Positions 55,384 to 64,000 of a stretch of 64,000 bases of DNA are shown here, in pieces (positions within the stretch are counted from its first letter, which is position 1; every line of letters starts with the position of its first letter). Below the pieces are notes generated by a model. The model had not been told where the DNA came from and ran no database searches. It was given only the letters and a program-made list of their open reading frames with translations. The stretch lies in contig NZ_PDWW01000006.1 in assembly GCF_010093445.1 (NCBI RefSeq), positions 1 through 64,000 of the forward strand. The letters run 5' to 3'. Both the position numbers and the translations under genes were made by a program. Source of the stretch: Pseudoxanthomonas japonensis. GTDB lineage: Bacteria; Pseudomonadota; Gammaproteobacteria; Xanthomonadales; Xanthomonadaceae.

Positions 55384-55413
55384 AACCCCGCACTGAGAAG
55401 TGCGGGGTTTTTT
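55384..55413 (+). terminator. Transcription attenuator before ilvC
   Basis: AACCCCGCACT/AGTGCGGGGTT stem with a 4-base loop and T6. Part of the left arm (CCCGCA, 55387-55392) can instead pair with TGCGGG at 55337-55342 in the leader, and that in turn can pair with CCGCA at 55282-55286. These are the mutually exclusive pairings of a classic amino-acid attenuator: stalling at the Leu/Val/Ile codons would favour the antiterminator. Confidence 0.85.
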
Positions 55414-55459
55414 GTTTAAGAGCCTTCGATTCCACCTCAACCCTCAGGAAATCCGCGCC

Positions 55460-56467
55460 ATGACCACCGCCAACGCCCTCCCGCATCCCACGATCGCCGT
55501 CATCGGTTACGGCAGCCAGGGCCGCGCGCATGCGCTGAACCTGCGCGACTCCGGTTTCGACGTCGTCGTCGGCCTGCGCCCGGGCGGCCCGACCGAAGTG
55601 AAGGCCAAGGCCGACGGTTTCGTGGTCAAGGCGCCGGCCGACGCGGTGAAGGACGCCGACCTGGTCGCCGTGCTGACGCCGGATATGGTGCAGAAGAAGC
55701 TCTACGCCGACGTGCTGGCGCCGAACATGAAGCAGGGGGCGGTGCTGCTGTTCGCGCACGGCCTCAATGTCCACTTCGGCATGATCGAGCCGCGCGCCGA
55801 CCTGGACGTGGTGCTGGTCGCACCGAAAGGCCCGGGCGCGCTGGTCCGCCGCGAGTACGAGATCGGCCGCGGCGTGCCCTGCATCTACGCCGTGCACCAG
55901 GACAAGAGCGGCAACGCCGAACAGTTCGCGCTGGCCTACGCCGGCGGCCTGGGCGGCGCGCGCGCCAACATCATCAAGACCACCTTCAAGGAAGAGACCG
56001 AGACCGACCTGTTCGGCGAGCAGGCCGTGCTGTGCGGCGGCGCCTCGTCGCTGGTGCAGGCCGGCTTCGAAACGCTGGTGGAAGCCGGCTACCAGCCGGA
56101 GATCGCCTACTACGAAGTGCTGCACGAGCTGAAGCTGATCGTCGACCTGTTCTACGAAGGCGGCATCACCCGCATGCTGGAATTCATCTCCGAGACCGCG
56201 CAGTACGGCGACTTCGTCAGCGGCCCGCGCGTCATCGACGCCTCGGTCAAGGCGCGCATGAAGGACGTGCTGACCGACATCCAGAACGGCACCTTCACGC
56301 GCAACTGGCAGGCCGAGTACGACGCCGGTCTGCCGAACTACAGGAAGTTCCAGCAGGCCGACAAGGACCACCCGATCGAGAAGGTCGGCAAGGAACTGCG
56401 CGCGAAGATGGTGTGGCTGCAGGCTAACGCCGCCCAACCCGATACAGACGAGCAGGCCGCCGCATGA
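55460..56467 (+). CDS. ilvC: Ketol-acid reductoisomerase
   Basis: 335 residues, class I. It converts acetohydroxy acids to dihydroxy acids with NADPH and magnesium. The nucleotide-binding [20 protein letters not shown] is at about residues 17-36; metal-binding acidic residues are in [17 protein letters not shown] and [18 protein letters not shown]. The N-terminus is short compared with many homologues: only about 13 residues precede the Rossmann strand. AGGAAA precedes ATG 55460. The last four bases overlap ilvG (ATGA). Confidence 0.97.
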   Translation: MTTANALPHPTIAVIGYGSQGRAHALNLRDSGFDVVVGLRPGGPTEVKAKADGFVVKAPADAVKDADLVAVLTPDMVQKKLYADVLAPNMKQGAVLLFAHGLNVHFGMIEPRADLDVVLVAPKGPGALVRREYEIGRGVPCIYAVHQDKSGNAEQFALAYAGGLGGARANIIKTTFKEETETDLFGEQAVLCGGASSLVQAGFETLVEAGYQPEIAYYEVLHELKLIVDLFYEGGITRMLEFISETAQYGDFVSGPRVIDASVKARMKDVLTDIQNGTFTRNWQAEYDAGLPNYRKFQQADKDHPIEKVGKELRAKMVWLQANAAQPDTDEQAAA

Positions 56468-58212
56468 ACGCCGCCGCGGCCACTGCCCCACGCAATGGCG
56501 CCCGCTGGCTGGCCCACGCGCTGGAAGCCGAGGGCGTGGACACGCTGTTCGGCTACCCGGGCGGCACCATCATGCCGTTCTACGACGCGCTGGTGGATTC
56601 CAACCTGAAGCACATCCTGGTGCGCCATGAGCAGGGCGCGGCGCTGGCCGCGAACGGCTATGCCCGCGCCAGCGGCAAGGTCGGCGTGTGCGTGGCCACC
56701 TCCGGCCCGGGCGCGTCGAACCTGGTGACCGGCATCGCCGATGCGATGCTGGATTCGGTGCCGATGGTCTGCCTGACCGGCCAGGTCGCCACCTCGCTGA
56801 TGGGCACCGACGCGTTCCAGGAACTGGACGTGTTCGGCCTGACCCTGCCGATCGTGAAGCACAGCTTCGTCGCCCGGCGCGTGGATGACCTGCCGACCAT
56901 GGTGCGCGAGGCGTTCCGCATCGCGCGCGAGGGCCGCCCCGGGCCGGTGCTGATCGACCTGCCGAAGGACGTGCAGATGTCCGATGCCTCGCACCTGCCC
57001 GACCACGTGCCCGCCAGCGTCGATCCGGTGCCCGCGCCGGAAGACGCGAAACTGGCCGAGGCACTGGCCGCGATCGCCGGCGCCGAGAAGCCGGTGATCT
57101 ACGGCGGTGGCGGCATCGGCATCGCCGATGCGGCGGACGCGTTCCGCCAGTTCGTCGATGCCACGAAGATCCCCACTGTATTGACCCTGCGCGGCCTGGG
57201 TGCGCTGCCCGCCCATCATCCGCACTACCTGGGCATGCTGGGCATGCACGGGACGCGTGCGGCCAACATGGCGGTGCAGGAATCCGACCTGCTGATCGTG
57301 GTGGGTGCGCGCTTCGACGACCGCGCCACCGGCAAGCTGGCCGAGTTCGCGCCGTTCGCGCGCGTGCTGCACATCGATGCCGATGCGTACGAGATCGGCA
57401 AGCTGCGCACCGCCGACATCGCGGTGCCGGGCGATATCGGCGCCAGCCTGCGCGCGCTGGGCGCGGCGCGCAGCACCTGCGACGAGTGGCGCAAGCGCTG
57501 CGTGGGCAACCGCGAGCGTTTCGGCTTCCGTTACGACGCGCCCGGTACCGACATCTACGCGCCCGGCCTGCTGAAGCGGCTGAGCGAAGTGGCACCGGCC
57601 GACGCGATCATCGCGTGCGACGTGGGCCAGCACCAGATGTGGGTGGCGCAACATTGCAAGTTCACCCACCCGCGCAACCACCTGACCAGCGGCGCACTGG
57701 GCACGATGGGCTTCGGCCTGCCGGCCGCGATGGGCGCGCAGTTCGCCTGTCCCGACCGCACCGTCATCCTGGTCAACGGCGATGGCGGCTTCATGATGAA
57801 CGTGCAGGAGCTGGCGACCATCGCCCGCTGCAAGCTGCCGGTGAAGATCGTGCTGATCGACAACAGCGCGCTGGGCATGGTGCGGCAGTGGCAGGAACTG
57901 TTCTTCGCCGAGCGCTACAGCGAGATCGACCTGTCCGACAACCCGGACTTCGCCGCGCTGGCGCGCGTGTTCGGCATTCCCGCGCACCACATCAGCCTGC
58001 GCGATGAGGTCGAAGGCGCGTTGGCCGACCTGCTGGCGACGCCGGGCCCTGCCCTGCTGCACGTCACCATCGACATCAAGGCGAACGTCTGGCCGCTGGT
58101 GCCGCCGAACCATGCCAACAGCTCGATGCTGGATGCCAATCCCGCGAAACCATCCGCCGAGCCGGCCGTCGCGGCCGACGGCCCGGAGAAGAAGAATGCG
58201 TTACCGGCTTGA
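56464..58212 (+). CDS. ilvG: Acetolactate synthase, large subunit
   Basis: 582 residues. It is the ThDP-dependent enzyme that condenses pyruvate units (or pyruvate with 2-ketobutyrate). The ThDP-activating Glu is in [18 protein letters not shown] (about 58), the FAD/substrate region follows, and the ThDP-binding [10 protein letters not shown] is at about 438. The C-terminus ([18 protein letters not shown]) is a variable tail overlapping the ilvM start by 17 bp. It pairs with the short ilvM subunit. Confidence 0.95.
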   Translation: MNAAAATAPRNGARWLAHALEAEGVDTLFGYPGGTIMPFYDALVDSNLKHILVRHEQGAALAANGYARASGKVGVCVATSGPGASNLVTGIADAMLDSVPMVCLTGQVATSLMGTDAFQELDVFGLTLPIVKHSFVARRVDDLPTMVREAFRIAREGRPGPVLIDLPKDVQMSDASHLPDHVPASVDPVPAPEDAKLAEALAAIAGAEKPVIYGGGGIGIADAADAFRQFVDATKIPTVLTLRGLGALPAHHPHYLGMLGMHGTRAANMAVQESDLLIVVGARFDDRATGKLAEFAPFARVLHIDADAYEIGKLRTADIAVPGDIGASLRALGAARSTCDEWRKRCVGNRERFGFRYDAPGTDIYAPGLLKRLSEVAPADAIIACDVGQHQMWVAQHCKFTHPRNHLTSGALGTMGFGLPAAMGAQFACPDRTVILVNGDGGFMMNVQELATIARCKLPVKIVLIDNSALGMVRQWQELFFAERYSEIDLSDNPDFAALARVFGIPAHHISLRDEVEGALADLLATPGPALLHVTIDIKANVWPLVPPNHANSSMLDANPAKPSAEPAVAADGPEKKNALPA

Positions 58213-58468
58213 ACTCAAGCTCAAACCTGCCGAGGGCGCCTTGCTGCGCGTGCTGGGCATGATCGAGCGCCGTGGCTTTCCGCCCCACGCGGTGCATGCG
58301 ACCCACGACAGCGAAGGCTATTGGGCGCTGGCGCTGGTGATCGACAGCACCCGTGCGCCGGAAACCCTGCGCCAGCAGTTGCTGAAGATCTACGACGTCG
58401 AGGAGCTGTCCTTCAGCGCCGTGCAGGAACTGAGCCGGGATTGTCGCCCGCAGGACCGCGCTGCATGA
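58196..58468 (+). CDS. ilvM: Acetolactate synthase, small regulatory subunit
   Basis: 90 residues, an ACT-domain-like small subunit ([34 protein letters not shown]) of the IlvM type. It activates IlvG and may set feedback behaviour. ATG 58196 has GGAGAAG upstream, inside the end of ilvG. Confidence 0.92.
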   Translation: MRYRLELKLKPAEGALLRVLGMIERRGFPPHAVHATHDSEGYWALALVIDSTRAPETLRQQLLKIYDVEELSFSAVQELSRDCRPQDRAA

Positions 58469-58540
58469 AGACCGCACCCGCCGACGCGGACGTTGCGGTA
58501 CGGAGGCGTCTTCTTCGACATCAGCCGTTCGCGTGCCGCG

Positions 58541-59674
58541 ATGCCTGATGCCGGCCGCGCCCCCGCCAGCACCGAGCCCGACGTAGGCGACGTCGTCGTC
58601 ACCGTGGCCGACGTGCTGGCGGCGCAGGCGCGTCTGCGCCGGTACCTGCCGCCGACGCCGCTGCACCACGCCGAGCGCTTCGGCGTGATGCTGAAGCTGG
58701 AAAACCTGCAGCGCACCGGCTCGTACAAGGTGCGTGGCGCCCTGAACGCCCTGCTGGCCGCGCGCGAGCGCGGCGACCATCGCCCGGTGATCGCCGCCTC
58801 CGCCGGCAACCACGCGCAGGGCCTGGCGTGGGCGGCCTACCGGCTGGGCGTGCAGGCCATTACGGTGATGCCGCACGGCGCCCCGGCCACCAAGATCGCC
58901 GGCGTCGCCCACTGGGGCGCCACCGTGCGCCAGCATGGTAACAGCTACGACGAAGCGTTCGCCTTCGCGAAGGAACTGGCCGAGCAGAACGGCTACCGCT
59001 TCCTGTCCGCGTTCGACGACCCGGACGTGATCGCCGGCCAGGGCACGGTCGGCATCGAGATCGCACCGCATGCGCCGGATGTGGTCATCGTCCCGATCGG
59101 CGGCGGCGGCCTGGCCTCCGGCGTCGCGCTGGCATTGAAGTCGCAGGGCGTGCGCGTCGTCGGCGCGCAGGTCGAAGGCGTGGATTCGATGATCCGGGCG
59201 ATGAAGGGCGACGTCTCGCCCATCGATCCGGTCGCGTCGCTCGCCGATGGCGTGCGGGTCAAGGTGCCCGGCTTCATCACCCGCCGCCTGTGCACGCAGT
59301 TGCTCGACGATGTCGTCACCGTGCGCGAAGCCGAACTGCGCGAGACCCTGGTGCGGCTGGCGCTGGAAGAGAACCTGATCGCCGAAGGCGCGGGCGCGCT
59401 GGCGCTGGCCGCCGGCCGTCGCGTCGCCGGCAAGCGCAAGTGCGCCGTCGTCTCCGGCGGCAACATCGATGCGATGGTGCTCGCCCAGTTGCTGTCCGAC
59501 GTGCGCCCACGCGCACCGCGCAAGCCGCGCCGCCGCAACATGGACGGCGAACCTTCGCTTGCCACCGGCCGCGCGCCCGGTCGCGCGGCCGCCAAATCCC
59601 CCATCAAGAACGGCGCGCGCCGCATCGCGGTCGCCGCCCTGGAAACAGAAGTACACGAGGAACCCATCTGGTGA
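58541..59674 (+). CDS. ilvA: Threonine dehydratase
   Basis: 377 residues; deaminates threonine to 2-ketobutyrate for isoleucine. The PLP lysine is in [13 protein letters not shown], glycine-rich phosphate loop in [11 protein letters not shown], and [15 protein letters not shown] binds substrate. It lacks the C-terminal ACT regulatory domain of long biosynthetic IlvA and instead ends with a basic tail ([16 protein letters not shown]). ATG 58541 is used, although no good ribosome-binding site precedes it; a TTG at 58493 in the same frame is an alternative. An ATG overlapping the ilvM stop is in another frame and ends quickly. Confidence 0.88.
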   Translation: MPDAGRAPASTEPDVGDVVVTVADVLAAQARLRRYLPPTPLHHAERFGVMLKLENLQRTGSYKVRGALNALLAARERGDHRPVIAASAGNHAQGLAWAAYRLGVQAITVMPHGAPATKIAGVAHWGATVRQHGNSYDEAFAFAKELAEQNGYRFLSAFDDPDVIAGQGTVGIEIAPHAPDVVIVPIGGGGLASGVALALKSQGVRVVGAQVEGVDSMIRAMKGDVSPIDPVASLADGVRVKVPGFITRRLCTQLLDDVVTVREAELRETLVRLALEENLIAEGAGALALAAGRRVAGKRKCAVVSGGNIDAMVLAQLLSDVRPRAPRKPRRRNMDGEPSLATGRAPGRAAAKSPIKNGARRIAVAALETEVHEEPIW

Positions 59675-61221
59675 ACACGACCATTACCACCCCCGCGCAG
59701 ATCCGAATTTTCGACACCACCCTGCGCGACGGCGAGCAGTCCCCCGGCTGCAGCATGACGCCGCAGCAGAAGGTGGTGATGGCCCGAGGCCTGGCCGACC
59801 TGGGCGTGGACATCATCGAAACCGGCTTTCCCGCCAGTTCGCAGTCCGACCGCGAGGCGCATGCCTTGATCGCACGCGACCTACGCGAGACCACGCTGGC
59901 CGTGCTGTCGCGCTGCCTGCCCGGCGACATCGAGACCTCGCTGCGCACGCTGTCGGCCTCCGCCAAGCCGCGCCTGCACCTGTTCCTGTCCACCAGCCCG
60001 CTGCACCGCGAGCACAAGCTGCGCATGAGCCGCGAGCAGGTCCTGCAATCCATCGACACGCACGTGCGGCTGGCGCGCGGCCATGTCGACGAGATCGAGT
60101 TCTCGGCCGAGGACGCGACCCGCACCGAAGAGGACTTCCTGCACGAGGCCATCGCGACCGCCATCGCCGCCGGCGCCTCCACCATCAACCTGCCGGACAC
60201 GGTCGGCTTCACCACGCCGGAGGAGATCCGCGCCATGTTCGAGCGCGCCATCGCCAAGGTGCCGGGGACGGACAAGGTCGTGTTCAGCGCGCACTGCCAC
60301 AACGACCTGGGCCTGGCCGTGGCCAACTCGCTGGCCGCCATCGAGGGCGGCGCGCGCCAGGTCGAGGGCTCGATCAACGGCATCGGCGAACGCGCCGGCA
60401 ACTGCGCCATCGAGGAACTCGTGATGGCACTGAAGGTGCGCAATGCGTTCTACAACCTGGATACGCGCATCGACACCCGCCGCATCGTGCCCACCTCGCA
60501 GCTGCTGTCGCGGCTGGTCGGCATGCCGGTCCAGCGCAACAAGGCCATCGTCGGCGCCAACGCCTTCGCCCACGAGTCCGGTATCCACCAGCACGGCATG
60601 CTGCGCCACCGCGGCACCTACGAGATCATGCAGCCGCAGGACGTCGGCTGGCCGTCGTCGCAGATGGTGCTGGGCCGCCACAGCGGGCGTGCCGCCGTCG
60701 AGCAGCGGCTGCGTGCGCTGGGCTACTGGCTGGAAGAGGACGAACTGAAGCTGGTGTTCGAGCAGTTCAAGGCCCTGTGCGAAAAGCAGCGCGTGGTCGG
60801 CGATGCCGACCTGCAGGCGCTGATGCAAGATGCGGCAGTGAGCGACGGTTATCGGCTGTCCTCGATGACGATCAGCGATGTCGGCAGCCGCGCGAACGCA
60901 CTGGTCGAGCTGTCTGACCCGGACGGCAACCGCATTTCCGAAACCGCCCAGGGCAATGGTCCTGTGGATGCGCTGTTCAGTGCGCTCGCCGCGGCCACCG
61001 GCGTGCAGCTGCAGCTGGAGAGCTACCAGGTGCACAGCGTCGGCATCGGCGCCGACGCACGCGGCGAAGCCAGCCTGTCGGTCCGCTGCGACGGCGAGGA
61101 ATACGAGGGCACCGGTACCAGCAAGGACATCATCGAGGCCAGCGCGCTCGCCTGGCTGGACGTGGCCAACCGGCTGCTGCGCCAGCGCCGTGTCGAGCAG
61201 CAGGAAGCGGCGGCGGCCTGA
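59671..61221 (+). CDS. leuA: 2-isopropylmalate synthase
   Basis: 516 residues; condenses acetyl-CoA with 2-ketoisovalerate to begin leucine synthesis. The family motif [16 protein letters not shown] is close to the start, [39 protein letters not shown] carries metal His residues (quoted in pieces: [12 protein letters not shown] and [13 protein letters not shown]), and a C-terminal regulatory (LeuA dimer) domain follows. Start GTG 59671 overlaps the ilvA stop as GTGA, with GAGGAA upstream. Confidence 0.96.
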   Translation: MNTTITTPAQIRIFDTTLRDGEQSPGCSMTPQQKVVMARGLADLGVDIIETGFPASSQSDREAHALIARDLRETTLAVLSRCLPGDIETSLRTLSASAKPRLHLFLSTSPLHREHKLRMSREQVLQSIDTHVRLARGHVDEIEFSAEDATRTEEDFLHEAIATAIAAGASTINLPDTVGFTTPEEIRAMFERAIAKVPGTDKVVFSAHCHNDLGLAVANSLAAIEGGARQVEGSINGIGERAGNCAIEELVMALKVRNAFYNLDTRIDTRRIVPTSQLLSRLVGMPVQRNKAIVGANAFAHESGIHQHGMLRHRGTYEIMQPQDVGWPSSQMVLGRHSGRAAVEQRLRALGYWLEEDELKLVFEQFKALCEKQRVVGDADLQALMQDAAVSDGYRLSSMTISDVGSRANALVELSDPDGNRISETAQGNGPVDALFSALAAATGVQLQLESYQVHSVGIGADARGEASLSVRCDGEEYEGTGTSKDIIEASALAWLDVANRLLRQRRVEQQEAAAA

Positions 61222-61231
61222 CATCGTGACC

Positions 61232-61336
61232 CGTCATTCCGGCGGAAGCCGGAATCCATTGCGCTTCTGCTTTGCCTGTTCGTCGAGGCCGGGAAGAGCA
61301 ACGGCAACATGGATCCCGGCTTTCGCCGGGATGACG
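61232..61336. repeat. Inverted pair of 27 bp REP-like elements between leuA and leuC
   Basis: CGTCATTCCGGCGGAAGCCG... at 61232-61258 and its inverted copy at 61310-61336 match in 24 of 27 positions. This GTCATTCC...GGAATCCA element is a very common intergenic repeat in Xanthomonadaceae. It forms a large hairpin inside the operon and could change relative expression of leuA and leuC. Confidence 0.85.
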
Positions 61337-61397
61337 AAGAGAGACCGGATGGACCGACTGATCGAACTACCATGAAACGTATCGCTGGAAACCCCGC

Positions 61398-62819
61398 ATG
61401 ACCGCACCCCGCACCCTGTTCGACAAACTGTGGGACGCCCACGTCGTCGTCCCCGAGACCGACGCGGCTCCCGCCGTGCTGTACATCGACCTGCACCTGA
61501 TCCATGAGGTCACATCGCCGCAGGCCTTCTCCGAGCTGGCGTCGCGCGGCCTGTCGCCACGCCGGCCGGACCGCACCAAAGCGACGATGGACCACTCCAC
61601 GCCGACCCTGCCCGCCGGGCCGGACGGCAAGCTGCCGTACTACACACAGGCCGCCGAAACGCAGGTCGAGACGCTGGCGCGCAACTGCGCCGAGTACGGC
61701 ATCGAACTGTTCGACATGGCCTCGCCGAACCGCGGCATCGTCCACGTCATCGCGCCGGAGCAGGGCTTCACCCTGCCCGGCATGACCATCGTCTGCGGCG
61801 ACAGCCACACCAGCACGCACGGCGCGTTCGGTTCGCTGGCGTTCGGCATCGGCACCAGCGAAGTCGGCCACGTGCTGGCCACGCAATGCCTGCTGCAGCG
61901 CAAGCCAAAGACCATGGCGATCACCGTCGACGGCGCGCTGGCGCCGGGCGTGGGCGCGAAGGACATCGTGCTGCACGTGATCGGCGTGATCGGCGTCAAT
62001 GGCGGCACCGGCCATGTGATCGAGTTCCGCGGCAGTGCCATCGAGGCGCTGGACATGGAGCAGCGCATGACCCTGTGCAACATGTCGATCGAAGCCGGCG
62101 CGCGCGCCGGCATGGTCGCGCCCGACCGGACCACGTTCGATTGGGTCGCGCGCACGCCGCGCGGACCGAAGGGCGTGGCGTTCGACGACGCCGTCGCGTA
62201 CTGGACAACGCTGCGCAGCGATGAAGGTGCGACCTTCGACGCTGAGGTGCGCATCGACGCCGCCGACATCCGTCCGACCCTGACCTGGGGCACGCACCCC
62301 GGCACGGCGATCGCGGTGGATGTACCGATTCCCGCGCCCGCCGATGCCGCCGACCAGAAGGGCCTGGACTACATGCACCTGCGCGCCGGCCACGCGCTGG
62401 AAGGCACGCCGGTCGACGTGGTCTTCGTCGGTTCGTGCACCAACGGCCGCCTGCGCGACATGCGCGAGGTCGCACAGGTCTTGCGTGGCCGCAAGGTCGC
62501 CGCTGGCGTGCGCATGCTGGTGGTGCCCGGCTCGGAGATCGTCAAGCGCGAGGCCGAGGCAGAAGGCATCGATGCCGTCGTGCGTGAAGCCGGCGCCGAA
62601 TGGCGCGAGCCGGGATGCTCCATGTGCATCGCGATGAACGGCGACCTGGTTGCGCCAGGCCAACTGGCCGTCAGCACCAGCAACCGCAATTTCGAAGGCC
62701 GCCAGGGACCCGGCGCACGCACGCTGCTGGCGTCGCCATTGACGGCGGCGTGGGCCGCCGTCAATGGCCGCGTCAGCGATCCGCGCGATCTGTTTAACGC
62801 ACACAAGGCGGTGGCGTGA
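61398..62819 (+). CDS. leuC: 3-isopropylmalate dehydratase, large subunit
   Basis: 473 residues, 4Fe-4S aconitase-family subunit. It shows [19 protein letters not shown], a first ligand Cys in [14 protein letters not shown] and two more in [11 protein letters not shown] near the C-terminus. Together with LeuD it isomerises 2-isopropylmalate to 3-isopropylmalate. It overlaps leuD by one base (TGATG). Confidence 0.97.
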   Translation: MTAPRTLFDKLWDAHVVVPETDAAPAVLYIDLHLIHEVTSPQAFSELASRGLSPRRPDRTKATMDHSTPTLPAGPDGKLPYYTQAAETQVETLARNCAEYGIELFDMASPNRGIVHVIAPEQGFTLPGMTIVCGDSHTSTHGAFGSLAFGIGTSEVGHVLATQCLLQRKPKTMAITVDGALAPGVGAKDIVLHVIGVIGVNGGTGHVIEFRGSAIEALDMEQRMTLCNMSIEAGARAGMVAPDRTTFDWVARTPRGPKGVAFDDAVAYWTTLRSDEGATFDAEVRIDAADIRPTLTWGTHPGTAIAVDVPIPAPADAADQKGLDYMHLRAGHALEGTPVDVVFVGSCTNGRLRDMREVAQVLRGRKVAAGVRMLVVPGSEIVKREAEAEGIDAVVREAGAEWREPGCSMCIAMNGDLVAPGQLAVSTSNRNFEGRQGPGARTLLASPLTAAWAAVNGRVSDPRDLFNAHKAVA

Positions 62820-63400
62820 TGGCCGGCTTCAACGAGGTGCGCTCGCAGAGCGTGGTGCTGGCGCAGACCAACATCGATACCGACCAGATCATCCCCGCGC
62901 GCTTCCTGTCGACGACCGAACGCGCCGGACTGGGCAAGCACGCCTTCAACGACTGGCGCTGGCAGGCCGACGGTTCGCCGAACCCGACCTTCCCGTTCAA
63001 CCAGCCGGAGAACGCGGACCGCAGGATCCTGCTGGCTGGCCGCAATTTCGGCTGCGGTTCCTCGCGCGAGCACGCGCCCTGGGCACTGACCGACCTCGGC
63101 CTGCGCGCGATCGTCAGCAGCGAGATCGCCGACATCTTCCGCAACAACAGCCTGAAGAACGGGCTGGTGCCGGTGGTGCTGCCGGAAGCGACCGTGCAGG
63201 CGCTGATGCAGCGGCCGGACGACGAACTGGTCGTCGACGTCGCGGCGAAGGAATTGCGCACGCCGGACGGTTCCGCCTTCTCCTTCCCGCTGGACGCCTT
63301 TGCGCAGACCTGCCTGCTGCAGGGCGTCGACGAACTGGGCTACCTGCTGGCCCGCCACACCGACATCGAACGCTACGAGGCCACCCGCCATGCACGCTGA
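62819..63400 (+). CDS. leuD: 3-isopropylmalate dehydratase, small subunit
   Basis: 193 residues, the LeuC partner. Family motif GRNFGCGSSREHAPWAL and NNSLKNGLVPVVLP are present; NIDTDQIIPARFL near the N-terminus is standard. ATG 62819 overlaps the leuC stop; a GTG three bases upstream is possible. Confidence 0.96.
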   Translation: MAGFNEVRSQSVVLAQTNIDTDQIIPARFLSTTERAGLGKHAFNDWRWQADGSPNPTFPFNQPENADRRILLAGRNFGCGSSREHAPWALTDLGLRAIVSSEIADIFRNNSLKNGLVPVVLPEATVQALMQRPDDELVVDVAAKELRTPDGSAFSFPLDAFAQTCLLQGVDELGYLLARHTDIERYEATRHAR

Positions 63401-64000
63401 CATCGCCCTCCTGCCCGGGGACGGCATCGGTCCCGAGGTCACCGCCGCCGCCGTCACCGTGCTGCGCACACTGGCGCGACGCCACGGCCATACCTTCGAC
63501 TTCCACGAGTACGATATCGGCGGCATCGCCATCGACAAGCACGGCGGGCCGCTGCCGCAGGCCACGCTGCAGGGGTGCCAGCAGGCCAACGCCGTGCTGC
63601 TCGGCGCCGTGGGTGGTCCGAAGTGGTCGGATCCCAATGCAAAGGTGCGTCCGGAGCAGGGCTTGCTGGCACTGCGCAAGGGCCTGGGCCTGTTCGCCAA
63701 CCTGCGCCCGGTGCGTCCGCATCCGGCCGCGCTGAACGCCTCGCCGATCAAGCCGCACCTGCTGACCGGCGTGGACATCGTGGTGGTGCGCGAACTGACC
63801 GGCGGCATCTACTTCGGCGAGAAGACGCGCGATGCGCGCGGCGCCAGCGACCTGTGCAGCTACAGCGTCACCGAGATCGAGCGCGTGGTGCGCAGCGCGT
63901 TCAAGCTGGCACGCCAGCGCCGCAGCCAGCTGGTGTCGGTGGACAAGGCCAACGTACTGGAAACCTCACGCCTGTGGCGCGACGTGGCCACGCGCATCGG
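63390..64000 (+). CDS. leuB: 3-isopropylmalate dehydrogenase (3' end cut off by window edge)
   Basis: First 203 residues of the NAD-dependent enzyme that oxidises 3-isopropylmalate in leucine synthesis. Seen: IALLPGDGIGPEVTAAAV at the N-terminus, LLGAVGGPKW, FANLRPVRPHP and VVVRELTGGIYFGEKTRDARG, all typical; a Lys in VSVDKANVLETS is part of the active site. It overlaps the end of leuD by 11 bp. Confidence 0.96.
   Translation, partial: MHADIALLPGDGIGPEVTAAAVTVLRTLARRHGHTFDFHEYDIGGIAIDKHGGPLPQATLQGCQQANAVLLGAVGGPKWSDPNAKVRPEQGLLALRKGLGLFANLRPVRPHPAALNASPIKPHLLTGVDIVVVRELTGGIYFGEKTRDARGASDLCSYSVTEIERVVRSAFKLARQRRSQLVSVDKANVLETSRLWRDVATRI

Noticed and set aside
55094-56491. ilvD reading frame open far upstream (would give a 1079-residue protein)
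   Set aside because: The extra part is antisense to ilvC and unlike any IlvD; conserved IlvD sequence begins at the ATG at 55093.
58465-58548. Short frame starting ATGAAG at the ilvM stop
   Set aside because: Although coupled by ATGA, it ends after 27 residues in a frame different from ilvA and shows no features of a protein.

Overview
The window is G+C-rich, densely packed DNA from a gammaproteobacterium of the family Xanthomonadaceae. A Pseudoxanthomonas, Stenotrophomonas or Xanthomonas relative fits best; the genus is my inference. The clues are an ilvC-ilvG-ilvM-ilvA-leuA-leuC-leuD-leuB gene order, two large TonB-dependent receptors next to polysaccharide-degradation genes, LacI-type control of ketouronate catabolism, and the short inverted intergenic repeats common in that family. 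I saw no tRNA, rRNA, CRISPR array, transposase or phage gene. Both ends cut genes: kdpE on the left and leuB on the right.

Layout. (1) 1-9619, minus strand: the potassium-uptake system kdpABC with the sensor/regulator pair kdpDE, preceded by a small KdpF-like peptide and a TorF-type outer-membrane protein. About 1 kb of repeats separates kdpC from kdpD and supplies the last codons of kdpC. (2) 9739-24049, minus strand: a carbohydrate/organic-acid region that I cannot match to a described pathway. It has a TonB receptor, a serine esterase, a ribokinase-family kinase, an unusual glycosidase-like/formylglycine-enzyme-like fusion and a GH127 enzyme in one tight operon. A class III CoA-transferase lies downstream. 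A LysR regulator, a propeller-sodium symporter fusion and a CitE-like lyase lie upstream. (3) 24185-38172: a pectin/ketouronate locus with kdgK, a TonB receptor, a pectate lyase, a hydratase-like gene, a TRAP transporter, a LacI regulator, kduI, kduD and an acetylesterase-cupin fusion. A 15-16 bp near-palindrome starting TGACACCG occurs in all three promoter regions where a common operator would be expected. (4) 38240-48245: housekeeping and hypothetical genes, including two EF-hand proteins, inorganic pyrophosphatase, a lytic transglycosylase, a hydroxylase-sulfotransferase fusion and a channel-like protein with an odd filter. (5) 48340-50450: thiC under a TPP riboswitch. (6) 50486-55093: a soluble chemotaxis receptor, an orphan periplasmic binding protein and ilvD. 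(7) 55269-64000, plus strand: the branched-chain amino-acid operon, preceded by a leader peptide rich in Leu, Val and Ile codons and by a transcription attenuator.

How the genes fit together. In the pectin locus, secreted pectate lyase makes unsaturated oligogalacturonides, the TonB receptor and TRAP transporter bring products in, KduI and KduD make 2-keto-3-deoxygluconate, and KdgK phosphorylates it; the final aldolase is not here. The neighbouring GH127 operon probably handles an arabinofuranose-type glycan. Its CoA-transferase and CitE-like lyase point to cleavage of a hydroxy-acid CoA ester. This last region is the best candidate for an undescribed system.
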